Source: Bauldia sp. | GTDB taxonomy: Bacteria > Pseudomonadota > Alphaproteobacteria > Rhizobiales > Kaistiaceae | Assembly (NCBI RefSeq): GCF_020442045.1 | Contig: NZ_JAGRLA010000041.1 | Coordinates: 1-41,199, forward strand | Length of the DNA: 41,199 nucleotides | Direction of reading: 5' to 3' | In this document: piece after piece, positions 25,626 to 34,771 of the stretch | Numbering within the stretch: the stretch's first letter is position 1 | Layout of the letters: each line of letters opens with the position of its first letter | Translations under genes and position numbers: made by a program | Notes under the pieces: generated by a model | Seen by the model: the letters and a program-made list of their open reading frames with translations, nothing else | What the model was told of the DNA's origin: nothing | Databases searched by the model: none

Positions 25626-26609
25626 ATGGTGAGCGAAGTCTCGGCCCCTCCGAAGTCGGCAAGCCTTGTCGGCGCCCTGGTCGGCAACAACCAGATCGTC
25701 CTGGTTGCGGCGCTGGTCGTCATCTGCGTCGGCATCTCGCTGGCCGTCCCGCAATTCTATTCGAGCGCCAACATCATCGCGATCCTGCGTCAGGTGGCGA
25801 TGGTGCTGATCGTCGCCTGCGGCATGACGATGCTGCTGATCACGGCGGAGGTCGACCTCTCGGTCGGCGCCTCGCTCGCCTTCGTCGGCGTCGTCGCCAT
25901 GGACGTCATCAACGTCACCGACAGCGTCTTTCTCGGCGCGCTCGCCGGCATCGCCTTCGGCGCCCTGGTCGGCCTGGTCAACGGCCTCATCGTCACCCGC
26001 CTCAAGGTCAATTCGCTGATCGCCACCATCGGCACGATGATGATCCTCCAGGGCGGCGTCTTCCTCTACAGCCGCGAGGCGATCCAGAACCATCACCACC
26101 TGCCGTCCTTCGTCGATATCGGCGCCGGCTATGTCGGCCCGGTGCCGATCCCGGTCATCGTCGCCGCGGTGATCTTCATCGCTTCCTATGTCGTGCTGAG
26201 GCATACGACCCTCGGCCGCTACCTCTTCGCGGTCGGCGCCAACGAGAAGACCGCCCGGCTCTCCGGTCTCCGCACCACCTGGCTCAAGCTCTTCGCCTTC
26301 GTCCTGACCGGCGCGCTGGTCGGCGTCGCCGGGCTGATCCTCGGCTCGCTGATGAATGCCGGCCAGCCGACCGCCGGCCGCGGCTTCGAGCTCACCGTCA
26401 TCGCCGCCGTGATCCTCGGCGGCACCAGCCTGTCGGGCGGCCGCGGCACGCTGATCGGCACGCTGCTCGGCGTCTTCGTCCTCAAGGTCATCGACGACGG
26501 CATCATCGTCCTGCAATGGAACCAGGACCTGCAGATGATCGTGCCGGGCGTCGTCCTGATCGCCGCGATCTATCTCGACATCCTGCGGAGGCGCGCCGAT
26601 GCCCGCTGA
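25626..26609 (+). CDS. Sugar ABC transporter permease (RbsC family), first of two
   Basis: 327 residues of BPD_transp_2 type. A short polar N-terminus is followed by hydrophobic spans. Signature elements are ITAEVDLSVGASLAFVG (the family's G/E-V-D-L-S-V-G motif) and LKVNSLIATIGTMMILQGG. The ATPase-contact loop is GRYLFAVGANEKTARLSGL, and ILGGTSLSGGRGTLIGTLLG lies near the C-terminus. The start has only a weak ribosome site (GAAG-type), so translation may be tuned lower than for the binding protein upstream. The end overlaps the ATPase gene by 11 bp. With the second permease (28106-29104) it probably forms a heterodimeric channel. Confidence 0.94.
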   Translation: MVSEVSAPPKSASLVGALVGNNQIVLVAALVVICVGISLAVPQFYSSANIIAILRQVAMVLIVACGMTMLLITAEVDLSVGASLAFVGVVAMDVINVTDSVFLGALAGIAFGALVGLVNGLIVTRLKVNSLIATIGTMMILQGGVFLYSREAIQNHHHLPSFVDIGAGYVGPVPIPVIVAAVIFIASYVVLRHTTLGRYLFAVGANEKTARLSGLRTTWLKLFAFVLTGALVGVAGLILGSLMNAGQPTAGRGFELTVIAAVILGGTSLSGGRGTLIGTLLGVFVLKVIDDGIIVLQWNQDLQMIVPGVVLIAAIYLDILRRRADAR

Positions 26610-28122
26610 AGCCGCGACCGCCGCCGTTGCCGAAACCGCCGCCCCGCTGCCGCTGGAAATGACCGGCATCGGCAAGCATTTTCCCGGCGTCATCGCGCTC
26701 GACAATGTCGATCTCAGCCTCGAGGCCGGCAAGGTCCATGCCCTGATGGGCGAGAATGGCGCCGGCAAGTCGACGCTGATCAAGATCCTCGCCGGCGTCT
26801 ATGGCAAGGATACCGGCACCATCCGCATCGCCGGCCGCGAGACCTCGATCGCCAGCCCCGGCGACGCCCTGCGCCAGGGCATCAAGGTGGTCTTCCAGGA
26901 GATCGCGCTGATCTCCGAATTCACCGTCGCCGAGAATATCTTCCTCGAGCAATACCCGACCGGCCGATCCGGCTCGATCAACTGGAAGAAGATCAGGCAG
27001 GATGCCAGGGCGCTCTTCGAGCGCATCGGCTTCGACGTCGACACCAATGCCCGCACCGGTGCGCTGCCGATCAGCCAGCAGCAGATGGTCGAGATCGCCC
27101 GCGCGCTTGCCCATGAAGCCCGCATCGTCGTCATGGATGAGCCGACCTCGTCGCTGACCCCGGCCGAGGTGGCGCTGCTCTTCACCGTCATCCGGCGGCT
27201 CACCGCCCTCGGCATCGCCGTCATCTATGTCAGCCACAAGCTCGACGAGGTCTTCGAGATCGCCGACACGGTCACGGTGCTTCGCGACGGCCGCCACATC
27301 TCGACCAGGCCGATCGGCGAGCACACCCACGACACGCTGATCCAGGACATGATCGGCCGCCAGATCGACGACCTCTTTCCGCGCAGCCGCGGCCAGGCCT
27401 CCGGCAAGGTCGCGCTGTCGGTGAAGGGCGTGGCGACCGAAAAGCTCCGGGACGTCACCTTCGATGTCTATGCCGGCGAGGTGCTCGGCTTCTTCGGCCT
27501 GATGGGCGCCGGCCGTACCGAGCTCGCCAAGGCGATCGTCGGCTTCGATCCGATCGACAAGGGGACGATCGAGATCGGCGGCAGGCCGCTCCATCCCCAC
27601 GACACCCGCACCGCCGTCTCGCTCGGCATCGGCCTCCTCACCGAGGACCGCAAGGGCGAGGGCCTGATGCTCGACCTGCCGGTGGTCTACAATCTCAGCC
27701 TCGCCGCCCTCGGCAGCTTCGCCCGTGGCGGCTTCATCGACGAGACCGCCGAGCGCGAGGCGGCGCAGGGCTATGTCGACCGCTTCCGGATTCGCACGCC
27801 GAGCCTTTTCCAGGAGATCAAGAATCTCTCCGGCGGCAACCAGCAGAAGGTGCTGCTCGCCCGCTGGCTCCTGAGGGGGCTCAGCGTCATCGTCGTCGAC
27901 GAGCCGACCCGCGGCATCGACGTCGGCGCCAAGCAGGAAATCTTCGCGCTGATCGACCAGCTTGCCGCCGACGGCCATGCCATCGTGATGATGACCTCGG
28001 AAATGCCGGAGCTGCTCGGGCTCAGCGATCGCGTCATGGTCATGGGCGAGGGGCGGATCACCGGCTCCTTCTCGCGCGACGAGGCGACACAGGAGAAGAT
28101 CCTCAATGCCGCAATCGTCTAG
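26599..28122 (+). CDS. Sugar ABC transporter ATP-binding protein (two NBDs)
   Basis: 507 residues with two fused nucleotide-binding domains. NBD1: Walker A GENGAGKST (51-59), Q-loop VVFQEIALISEFTVAENIFL, LPISQQQMVEIARAL in the signature position, Walker B IVVMDEPTSSL. NBD2 starts around 270 with the usual degenerate Walker A (GLMGAGRTEL), then the canonical signature LSGGNQQKV and Walker B VIVVDEPTRGIDVGA. Both features are typical of RbsA/XylG/MglA proteins. Its start lies inside the end of the first permease gene (11-bp overlap), and its end overlaps the second permease gene by 17 bp, so the three are translated together. Confidence 0.96.
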   Translation: MPAEAATAAVAETAAPLPLEMTGIGKHFPGVIALDNVDLSLEAGKVHALMGENGAGKSTLIKILAGVYGKDTGTIRIAGRETSIASPGDALRQGIKVVFQEIALISEFTVAENIFLEQYPTGRSGSINWKKIRQDARALFERIGFDVDTNARTGALPISQQQMVEIARALAHEARIVVMDEPTSSLTPAEVALLFTVIRRLTALGIAVIYVSHKLDEVFEIADTVTVLRDGRHISTRPIGEHTHDTLIQDMIGRQIDDLFPRSRGQASGKVALSVKGVATEKLRDVTFDVYAGEVLGFFGLMGAGRTELAKAIVGFDPIDKGTIEIGGRPLHPHDTRTAVSLGIGLLTEDRKGEGLMLDLPVVYNLSLAALGSFARGGFIDETAEREAAQGYVDRFRIRTPSLFQEIKNLSGGNQQKVLLARWLLRGLSVIVVDEPTRGIDVGAKQEIFALIDQLAADGHAIVMMTSEMPELLGLSDRVMVMGEGRITGSFSRDEATQEKILNAAIV

Positions 28123-29104
28123 CATCGCCGCGCGCTCCGGTTCGCAGGTCACCGACACCTTCGCCACCCTTGGCCGGCGTCAGGAGATCGCGCTCGTCCT
28201 GTCGATCTTCGCGCTGATCGCCTTCTTCTCCTTCACCTCGGACTATTTCTTCACTGTCCGCAACCTGACCAACGTCCTCGGCCAGGGGTCGCTGGTGATG
28301 ATCGCCGGCATCGGCGTCGCCATCGTCTTCATGTCGGGTGAGGTCGATATCTCGGTCGGTTCGCTGCAGGCGGCGGTCGCCATCCCGCTGATCGAGGTCA
28401 TGAACGCCACCGGCAACCTGTGGCTCGGCCTTGCCGCCGCGCTTCTGCTCGGCCTGATCGTCGGCGTGATCAACGGCTATCTCTCGGCCTATGTCGGGAT
28501 CAACTCGCTGATCGTCACCCTCGGCATGCTCTTCATCCTGCGCGGTGGCGTCTATCTCTATACCGGCAAGACGGCGATACCCGACGACGCCTATCTCGAG
28601 AGCTTCTTCGTGATCGGCAACGAGCGCTTCCTCGGCGTCGTGCCCTATCCGGCGCTGATCGCCCTCATCCTGCTGCTCGGCTTCATGTATGTGATGAGCC
28701 ATCGCCCCTTCGGGCGAAAGGTCTATGCCGTCGGTGGCAATGCCGAGGTCGCCCGGCTCGCCGGCTTCCCGGTCAAGCGGGTCAAGTTCACCTGCTTCAT
28801 CATCTCGAGCGTGATGGCGACGATCTCGGGCATCCTGCTCGCCTCGCGGCTCGGCTCGGCGGTCCATCTCGCCGGCATCGGCTTCGAGTTCCAGGTGGTC
28901 GCGGCGGTCGTGCTCGGCGGCGTCAGCCTCTCCGGCGGCGTCGGCTCGCTGCTCGGCATGGCGCTCGGCGTGCTGATCCTGGCATTCATGTCCAACGGGC
29001 TCGGGATGCTCGACCTGCCGACCGAATGGCAGCTCGTCATCACCGGCATCATCATCATCATCGCGGTGGCCTTCGACGAGATGAAGCGCCGCCGCGCAGG
29101 GTAG
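28106..29104 (+). CDS. Sugar ABC transporter permease (RbsC family), second of two
   Basis: 332 residues of BPD_transp_2 type. Signature elements are FMSGEVDISVGSLQAAVAIP, VGINSLIVTLGMLFILRGGVYLY split around the central spans, and the ATPase loop GRKVYAVGGNAEVARLAGF. VLGGVSLSGGVGSLLGMALG lies near the C-terminus, which ends in the basic FDEMKRRRAG. It overlaps the ATPase gene by 17 bp. It differs clearly from the first permease along its length, so the pair looks like an old heterodimer rather than a recent duplication. Confidence 0.94.
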   Translation: MPQSSSIAARSGSQVTDTFATLGRRQEIALVLSIFALIAFFSFTSDYFFTVRNLTNVLGQGSLVMIAGIGVAIVFMSGEVDISVGSLQAAVAIPLIEVMNATGNLWLGLAAALLLGLIVGVINGYLSAYVGINSLIVTLGMLFILRGGVYLYTGKTAIPDDAYLESFFVIGNERFLGVVPYPALIALILLLGFMYVMSHRPFGRKVYAVGGNAEVARLAGFPVKRVKFTCFIISSVMATISGILLASRLGSAVHLAGIGFEFQVVAAVVLGGVSLSGGVGSLLGMALGVLILAFMSNGLGMLDLPTEWQLVITGIIIIIAVAFDEMKRRRAG

Positions 29105-29115
29105 GAGGCGGATCA

Positions 29116-29901
29116 ATGGATCGTTTGCAGGGCAAGGTCGCGGTCATCACCGGTGGCGCCGATGGTATCGGAAACGCCATCGCCAACGGCATGGCGCATG
29201 AGGGCGCCCACGTTTTCATCGGCGACATCTCGGACAAGAAGGGCGAGGCTTTCGCCAGGTCGCTGCGCGACGAGGGGCTGAAGGCGGACTTCGTCCACTG
29301 CGATGTCGCCGAGGACGGGGACATCAGGAACCTGATCGAGACCGCGATCGACAAGGGCGGCCGCCTCGACATCCTCGTCAACAACGCCGCGATAGCGATT
29401 GGCGGCTTCCCGATCCACGACATGACCGACGAGCAGTGGACCCGGCTGATGACCGTCAACCTCACCAGCGTCTTCCGTGGCTGCAAATATGCGTTGCCGC
29501 AGATGATCGAGCAGGGTGGCGGCGCGATCATCAACATGGCCTCGGCCCAGGGCCATGTCGGCCTCGACGGCTGGACCGCCTATGCCGGCGCCAAGGGCGC
29601 GGTGATGTCGATGACCCGCCAGATGGCGGTCGAGTTCGGGCCGCGGAACATCCGCGTCAATTCGATCTCGCCCGGCACGATCAACACGCCGATGAACGAG
29701 AAGGTGATCGCCGATCTTGGCGACCACGTCGCGCGCGCCTGGGTGAAGATGCATCCGATTGGCCGCATCGGCGAGCCGCGCGAAATCGCCGAGGCGGCGA
29801 TCTACCTCGCCAGCGATGCGGCGGGCTTCACCACGGGCATTGATCTTCGCGTCGACGGCGGGCTGACCGCCGCGCCGCGCTATGTGCCGGATCTCGTCTG
29901 A
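29116..29901 (+). CDS. Short-chain dehydrogenase/reductase (classical SDR)
   Basis: 261 residues. The cofactor motif TGGADGIG (12-19) is followed by the acidic residue in IGDIS, indicating NAD preference, then CDVAE and NNAA. Catalytic residues are S143 in INMASAQG, Y156 and K160 in YAGAKGAV. The C-terminus (TGIDLRVDGGLTAAPRYV) is typical of FabG-like sugar and alcohol dehydrogenases. ATG 29116 follows GGAGGCGG, 11 bp after the second permease stop. As the first enzyme gene after the importer, it probably oxidises a hydroxyl of the imported compound or of an early intermediate; the substrate is unknown. Confidence 0.94.
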   Translation: MDRLQGKVAVITGGADGIGNAIANGMAHEGAHVFIGDISDKKGEAFARSLRDEGLKADFVHCDVAEDGDIRNLIETAIDKGGRLDILVNNAAIAIGGFPIHDMTDEQWTRLMTVNLTSVFRGCKYALPQMIEQGGGAIINMASAQGHVGLDGWTAYAGAKGAVMSMTRQMAVEFGPRNIRVNSISPGTINTPMNEKVIADLGDHVARAWVKMHPIGRIGEPREIAEAAIYLASDAAGFTTGIDLRVDGGLTAAPRYVPDLV

Positions 29902-29912
29902 GGGAGGGCGTG

Positions 29913-31133
29913 ATGAACGACATGCCGACGATCCAGCGTGCGCTCGAGGGCGTCACCGTTCTCGATTTCAGCCACCTGCTGCAGGGTCCCTTCGCCACCC
30001 AGCTTCTCGGCGACATGGGCGCCGACATCATCAAGATCGAGCGGGCCGGCTCCGGCGACATGTTCCGCTCGATGACCTTCTTCGCCAAATGGGTGGGCGG
30101 TTCGGAAAGCCCGAATTTCCTCGCCTGGAACCGCAACAAGCGGTCGATCGCCCTCAATCTCAAGAGCCCCAGGGTCCATGACCTGATCATGGAGATGGCG
30201 AAGAAGGCCGACGTCGTCGTCCAGAATTTCCGCCCCGGCGTCCTCGATCGCCTTGGTTACGGCTACGAGGACTTCAAGGCCGCCAACCCGCGCATCATCT
30301 ATTGCTCGGGCTCCGGCTATGGCGAGGACGGCCCCTATGTCGACCGCCCCGGCCAGGACATGCTGATCCAGGGGCTCGCCGGCCTCATCTCCAATACCGG
30401 TCGCGGCGACCAGGCGCCGGTGCCGGCCGGCGCCGGCCTCGCCGACCAGATCGGCGCGATGAACATGGTCTATGGCATCCTCGGCGCGCTCTACTGGCGG
30501 GAGAAGACCGGCAAGGGCCAGAAGATCGAGGTCAACCTGCTCGCCGGCATGCTCGCCCACCTCGCCCAGGAATATGTCGCCGTCCTCAATCTCGGCGAGG
30601 ATCTCGAACGTCCCAATTCCGGCATCGGCCATCCCGGCATGCAGGCGCCCTTCGGCATCTACCGGACGAAGGATGGCGGCTATGTCTCGATCGCCATGAG
30701 TCCCTTCAAGACGCTCTACGAGACGCTCGAGGCGCCGGAGCTGGCGGTCTATGACGACCTGACCACGCTTTACGACAAGCGCGACGAGGTCTGGGAGAAG
30801 GTCGATGCCGAGACCCGCAAATACGGCACGGAAGAGCTGCTCGAGCGGATGCTCGCCGCCGATATCTGGTGCGCCGAGGTCAAGGATATCCGCAAGGCGG
30901 CCGAGGACCCGCAGGTCACCCATATGAAGATGATCACCACCTACCAGCATCCCAAGGGCGGCACGGTCAAGGTTGTCGCCCCGGCGATCCGGATGAGCGA
31001 GACCCAGCCGGTGATCGAGCGCCCGGCGCCGATGATCGGCGAGCACGGACGCGAGATCCTGGCCGAATTTGGCGTTCCCGAGGCGGCGATCGAAGACCTC
31101 GTCTCGTCCGGCGACATGACCATCGAGACCTGA
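29913..31133 (+). CDS. CaiB/BaiF family CoA-transferase (class III)
   Basis: 406 residues of the formyl-CoA transferase/CaiB superfamily. These enzymes move CoA between acyl-CoA and a free carboxylic acid through an aspartyl anhydride. VTVLDFSHLLQGPFATQLLGD and the MGADIIKIE strand open the large domain. D149 in RPGQDMLIQGLAGL is the expected catalytic aspartate (formyl-CoA transferase D169). MAPMIGEHG-like (PAPMIGEHGREIL) near the C-terminus is the usual closing motif. GTG 29910 and ATG 29913 are adjacent; ATG is favoured by spacing from GGGAGGG. It starts 11 bp after the dehydrogenase stop. In this operon it may activate an oxidised sugar acid as a CoA thioester (inference). Confidence 0.94.
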   Translation: MNDMPTIQRALEGVTVLDFSHLLQGPFATQLLGDMGADIIKIERAGSGDMFRSMTFFAKWVGGSESPNFLAWNRNKRSIALNLKSPRVHDLIMEMAKKADVVVQNFRPGVLDRLGYGYEDFKAANPRIIYCSGSGYGEDGPYVDRPGQDMLIQGLAGLISNTGRGDQAPVPAGAGLADQIGAMNMVYGILGALYWREKTGKGQKIEVNLLAGMLAHLAQEYVAVLNLGEDLERPNSGIGHPGMQAPFGIYRTKDGGYVSIAMSPFKTLYETLEAPELAVYDDLTTLYDKRDEVWEKVDAETRKYGTEELLERMLAADIWCAEVKDIRKAAEDPQVTHMKMITTYQHPKGGTVKVVAPAIRMSETQPVIERPAPMIGEHGREILAEFGVPEAAIEDLVSSGDMTIET

Positions 31134-31140
31134 CGTGGCC

Positions 31141-31929
31141 ATGTCTGCGCCCGCGACGCTTTCGGTCGAACGCCACGGCGCGGTGGCGGTGGTCACCTTC
31201 CGCCGTCCCGACCAGCTCAACGCCATCAACACGCCGATGCAGGGCGAGATCACCGACACCTTCCTCGCGCTCGGCCGTGATCCCGGCGTCAACGTCATCG
31301 TCGTCACCGGCGAGGGCAGGGGCTTCATGGCCGGCGCCGACATCAAGGAATATGCCGGCGAGGCGGACGACGCCTTCGACGCCTTCCAGAAGCGCGGCGG
31401 CGCGATGTATGCGGCGATCGAGGACAACCCCAAGCCGGTCATCGCCGCGGTCAACGGCTACGCCCTCGGCGGCGGTTTCGAGCTGGTTCTGTGCTGCGAC
31501 CTGGTTGTCGCCTCCAGTGCGGCGAAGATGGGCCTGCCCGAGGTCAAGCTCGGCCTCGTGCCGGGCGGCGGCGGCACCCAGCGTGGCGTCCGCAAGCTCG
31601 GCGCCAATCGCGCCGCCTACCTGCTGATGACCGGTGCCATGCTGCCGGCCGCGGCCTTCGAGCAATACGGCCTCGTCACCCTCGTCACCGAGCCGGGCGA
31701 GCTGATGCCGCGGGCGCTGGCGCTCGCCGGCGAGATCGCCACGGCCTCGCCGGATTCGATCCGTGCGCTGAAGGCGCTGGTGCGTGTTGCGACGGAGAGC
31801 GATCTCGCCACCGGCCTCGACCGCGAGCGCGATGCGGTCTGCTCGCTGTTCCGCACCGGTTTCGCCAGGGACCGTGTCCGTGAATTCGCCGAGAAGAGCG
31901 CCGCCCGCGAGCGCGGGAAGCGAGGCTGA
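31141..31929 (+). CDS. Enoyl-CoA hydratase/isomerase family protein
   Basis: 262 residues of the crotonase fold. The oxyanion-hole and CoA-binding signature is GFMAGADIKEYAG. Both catalytic glutamates of true hydratases are present: E114 in ALGGGFELVLCCD and E134 in GLPEVKLGLVPGGGGTQR. Their 20-residue spacing matches rat E144/E164. It should therefore hydrate or dehydrate an acyl-CoA rather than only isomerise or hydrolyse. GTG 31135 is an alternative start 1 nt after the CoA-transferase stop; ATG 31141 is used. No fatty-acid oxidation partners (acyl-CoA dehydrogenase, thiolase) are nearby, so its substrate is probably the CoA thioester made by its operon neighbour. Confidence 0.92.
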   Translation: MSAPATLSVERHGAVAVVTFRRPDQLNAINTPMQGEITDTFLALGRDPGVNVIVVTGEGRGFMAGADIKEYAGEADDAFDAFQKRGGAMYAAIEDNPKPVIAAVNGYALGGGFELVLCCDLVVASSAAKMGLPEVKLGLVPGGGGTQRGVRKLGANRAAYLLMTGAMLPAAAFEQYGLVTLVTEPGELMPRALALAGEIATASPDSIRALKALVRVATESDLATGLDRERDAVCSLFRTGFARDRVREFAEKSAARERGKRG

Positions 31930-31949
31930 ATCCGAAGAGGGGGATGACG

Positions 31950-32975
31950 ATGGCCGACCCGATGAATGACGCCCCTTATCGAGGCCTCGGCTGGGCGCAT
32001 GGCTGCCTGACCGTCCAGCGGCTCGGCGCGATGCTCGCGCCCGTCACCTTCCTGCTTCCCGATGGCCGCCAGGTCAGCCCGATGCAGGTCGCGCCATGGG
32101 CCGGCGAGCCGGGAACGGAGGAGCTGCCCGGCATCCTCCGGCGTCTGCGCGGCGAATGGCCTTGCGTTCCGTTCGGCTATTCCGTGCCGCCGGACGGCTT
32201 CACGCCGGCCTGGGCGGCCGCCATGCGGCCCGCCGAGCCGGACGAGGAGCTCCATGGCCATTCGTCCAACGTCGACTGGGACTGGCAGGAGGCGGAGGCC
32301 GGGACGCTGAAGCTTTCCGTCGCCTATCCCGAAACCAGCAAGGTCGCCCGGGTCGAACGGACGATCACCCCGGATCCGGACTCGCCGGCCGTCGACATCA
32401 CCTTCCGCATCGAGGTGCGCGAGGATTGCCGGCTGCCGATCGGCCTCCACCCGACCTTCCGCCTGCCGCTGGTGCTCGGCGGAGCGCGGCTCGAACCCGG
32501 CCGCTTCGATCACGGCCTGACCTACCCGTCGACGGTCGAGCCCGAGGCGCCGCTCTTCGCCATCGACGCGCGCTTCGACGACCTCGCCGCGGTTCCCGGC
32601 CGCTTCGGCACCGTCGTCGACGCGAGCCGCCTGCCGCTCGCCAACGACGCCGAGGAGCTCCTCCAGCTCAACGGCGTCGACGGCACCGCGGCGCTCGCCA
32701 GCGAGACGGAAGGCTATCGCATGCGGCTCACCTGGCAGCCGGAGCATTTTCCGAGCCTCCTCCTCTGGTACAGCAACCAGGGCCGCAAGATGGCGCCATG
32801 GAGCGGCCGCCACCTCGCCATCGGCATCGAGCCGGTCTGCTCGCCCTTCGGCCTCGGCCCCGCGACCGCGCGCGCCGACAATCCGATCGCCGCCTCCGGC
32901 ACCCCGACGGCGCTTGCCTTCAGCGCCGGCGAGCCCTTCGTCACCCGCTACCGCATCGCGGTGGAACCGCTCTGA
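31950..32975 (+). CDS. Aldose 1-epimerase-like (galactose mutarotase superfamily) protein
   Basis: 341 residues with a beta-sandwich pattern of the mutarotase superfamily. Candidate active-site residues are the His residues in LHGHSSNVDWDW (about 101) and IGLHPTFRLP (about 166). A glutamate lies in AIGIEPVCSPFG (about 292), which fits the His/His/Glu arrangement of aldose 1-epimerases. The overall sequence is diverged from GalM, so the substrate is open. Two ATGs exist (31944 and 31950); GAGGGGG abuts the first, so 31950 has the workable spacing. The stop overlaps the next gene's ATG by one base (TGATG). Its presence argues that the compound entering this pathway is a cyclic sugar or sugar derivative. 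Confidence 0.82.
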   Translation: MADPMNDAPYRGLGWAHGCLTVQRLGAMLAPVTFLLPDGRQVSPMQVAPWAGEPGTEELPGILRRLRGEWPCVPFGYSVPPDGFTPAWAAAMRPAEPDEELHGHSSNVDWDWQEAEAGTLKLSVAYPETSKVARVERTITPDPDSPAVDITFRIEVREDCRLPIGLHPTFRLPLVLGGARLEPGRFDHGLTYPSTVEPEAPLFAIDARFDDLAAVPGRFGTVVDASRLPLANDAEELLQLNGVDGTAALASETEGYRMRLTWQPEHFPSLLLWYSNQGRKMAPWSGRHLAIGIEPVCSPFGLGPATARADNPIAASGTPTALAFSAGEPFVTRYRIAVEPL

Positions 32976-34771
32976 TGGACGCGGCCCTTCACCAAAGCCT
33001 GGTGAAGCCCAACCGGCCGATATTCACCGATCTCGCCGGCCTCGCCGCGATGGTCGCCGACGGCGATGTCTTCGGTGTCGGCGGCCACCATTTCGCCCGC
33101 CTGCCGGTCGCCCTCCTCAATGCCGTCGCCGCCCGCGGCGTCGGCGGCCTTCGCTACGTCTCCTGGGCGGGCGGCCTGCCGCTCGAGATGCTGCTCGAGG
33201 CGGAGGCGGTCGCGAGCATCGATCTCTGCTTTTCCAGCCTCGACATCTTCGGCCTGCCGCCGCGCTTCCGCGCCGTTGCCGAGGCCGGCGCGGTGCCGGT
33301 CAGCGACTGGACGGCGCTCGGCATGATCCAGGCGCTCCGCGCCGCCGAGCAGAACCTGCCGTCGCTGCCGTTCCAGTTGCCCGAAGGCTCCGACATGATG
33401 GCCCGCATGCCGGGCGCGGCGACGGTCGACGATCCCGCGAGCGGCGAGGCGGTCGGCGTCGTGCCGCCGCTCCGCCTCGATACGGTCGTCCTCCATGCCC
33501 CCCGTGCCGACGCGCTCGGCAATGTCGCGATCGTCGGCGCCCGCGCGCTCGACTGGCCGATGGCCGCGGCGGCCCGCAAGGTGCTGGTCACTGTCGAGGA
33601 GATCGTGCCGGCCGGCGAGATCGCGCGGGACGACCGCCATATGGTGCTGACCCGCAACCGCGTCACCGCGATCGCCAGGGTCGAGGGCGGCGCCTGGCCG
33701 GCCTCCTGCCTGCCCCGCTACGTCACCGACTATGCGGCGCTGAATGCCGCCTTCGCCTCCGGCGCGCCGCTGGCGGAGACGCTGCGCCTGCCGGCGGCCG
33801 GCGTCCCGCCGACCCTGCGCACGGCCGCGCATCTGCCCGCCGCCGGCGCCGCCGGCCGGCGCTTCCCGACGGTCATCAACCGAGGCAACCCGGCGGCCAC
33901 CACCGACGAGGCGATGGCGATCCGTATCGCCGCCGAGCTCGACAATGACAGCTTCGCCAGCGCCGGTGCCGTCTCGCCGCTCGCCAATGTCGCCTACCGC
34001 CTCGCCAAGGCGACCCACGCCCCGGACATGTTCGTCGCGACCATGACCTGCGGCCATCTCGACATCACGCCGAGCCCGCTGAGCCTCAGCCTGATCGAGC
34101 CCTTCGACGCCGAGACGGCGGCGGCCCATGCCGGCGGCGACGACACCTATTCGGCCTACTACCAGGGCGGCGCCGTGACCCACGAGATCATCGCCGCCGC
34201 CCAGGTCGATGCCCGCGCCCGGGTCAACAACATCGCCATAGCCAGGAAGGACGGCGGCACGATCCGCCTGCCCGGCCAGGGCGGCATGGCCGACGTCGCC
34301 AACATGCACGGCAACTACGTCATCTACGTTACCCGCCACGCGCCGCTGTCGCTGGTCGCGGCGGTCGATATCGCGAGCTGCGGCCGCGCCTATCTGACTC
34401 CCGAGGAGCGCGAGGCGCGGGGCTATCGCCCCGGCGCGGTCAAGCTCATCACCGACCTCTGCGTCTTCGAGCTTGACGAGGTAAGCCGCGAGCTTGTCGT
34501 CACCGAGATGTTCCCCGGCGTCACCCGCGACCAGGTGGCCGGGGCGACCGGCTTCCCGGCCGTCTTCGCGGCCGATTGCTGCGAGGTTCCGCCGCCCGGG
34601 CCGGAAATTCTGGAGGTGCTTCGCGAGCGGATCGATCCGCTGGGTCTCCGCAGGCTCGAATTCGTCGGCTCGCGCCAGCGCGGCGGGCTGCTCGACGAGG
34701 TCATCGCGCTCGATCGCGAGCTCGTCGCCTTCCTCGCCGACGGCGTTGAAACTGAAAGGAAAGCCGGATGA
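32975..34771 (+). CDS. Fused alpha-beta class I CoA-transferase family protein, catalytic Glu apparently missing
   Basis: 598 residues that look like a glutaconate/3-oxoacid CoA-transferase alpha subunit (1 to about 300) joined to a beta subunit (about 302-598). The alpha half has DGDVFGVGGHHFARLPVALL, YVSWAGGLPLEMLLE and LRLDTVVLHAPRADALGN. The beta half has ATTDEAMAIRIAAEL, THAPDMFVATMTCGHLDITP and VARINN-like/GQGGMADVANM blocks. In glutaconate CoA-transferase the catalytic E54 sits in an ESGLMD context after the APD segment. Here the aligned stretch is TCGHLD (T358-C359-G360), so the glutamate seems absent. IpdAB-type enzymes, which hydrolyse C-C bonds of cyclic CoA esters, are homologues that also lack it. 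The start overlaps the epimerase stop by 1 bp; the stop overlaps the lactonase ATG by 4 bp. Confidence 0.85.
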   Translation: MDAALHQSLVKPNRPIFTDLAGLAAMVADGDVFGVGGHHFARLPVALLNAVAARGVGGLRYVSWAGGLPLEMLLEAEAVASIDLCFSSLDIFGLPPRFRAVAEAGAVPVSDWTALGMIQALRAAEQNLPSLPFQLPEGSDMMARMPGAATVDDPASGEAVGVVPPLRLDTVVLHAPRADALGNVAIVGARALDWPMAAAARKVLVTVEEIVPAGEIARDDRHMVLTRNRVTAIARVEGGAWPASCLPRYVTDYAALNAAFASGAPLAETLRLPAAGVPPTLRTAAHLPAAGAAGRRFPTVINRGNPAATTDEAMAIRIAAELDNDSFASAGAVSPLANVAYRLAKATHAPDMFVATMTCGHLDITPSPLSLSLIEPFDAETAAAHAGGDDTYSAYYQGGAVTHEIIAAAQVDARARVNNIAIARKDGGTIRLPGQGGMADVANMHGNYVIYVTRHAPLSLVAAVDIASCGRAYLTPEEREARGYRPGAVKLITDLCVFELDEVSRELVVTEMFPGVTRDQVAGATGFPAVFAADCCEVPPPGPEILEVLRERIDPLGLRRLEFVGSRQRGGLLDEVIALDRELVAFLADGVETERKAG

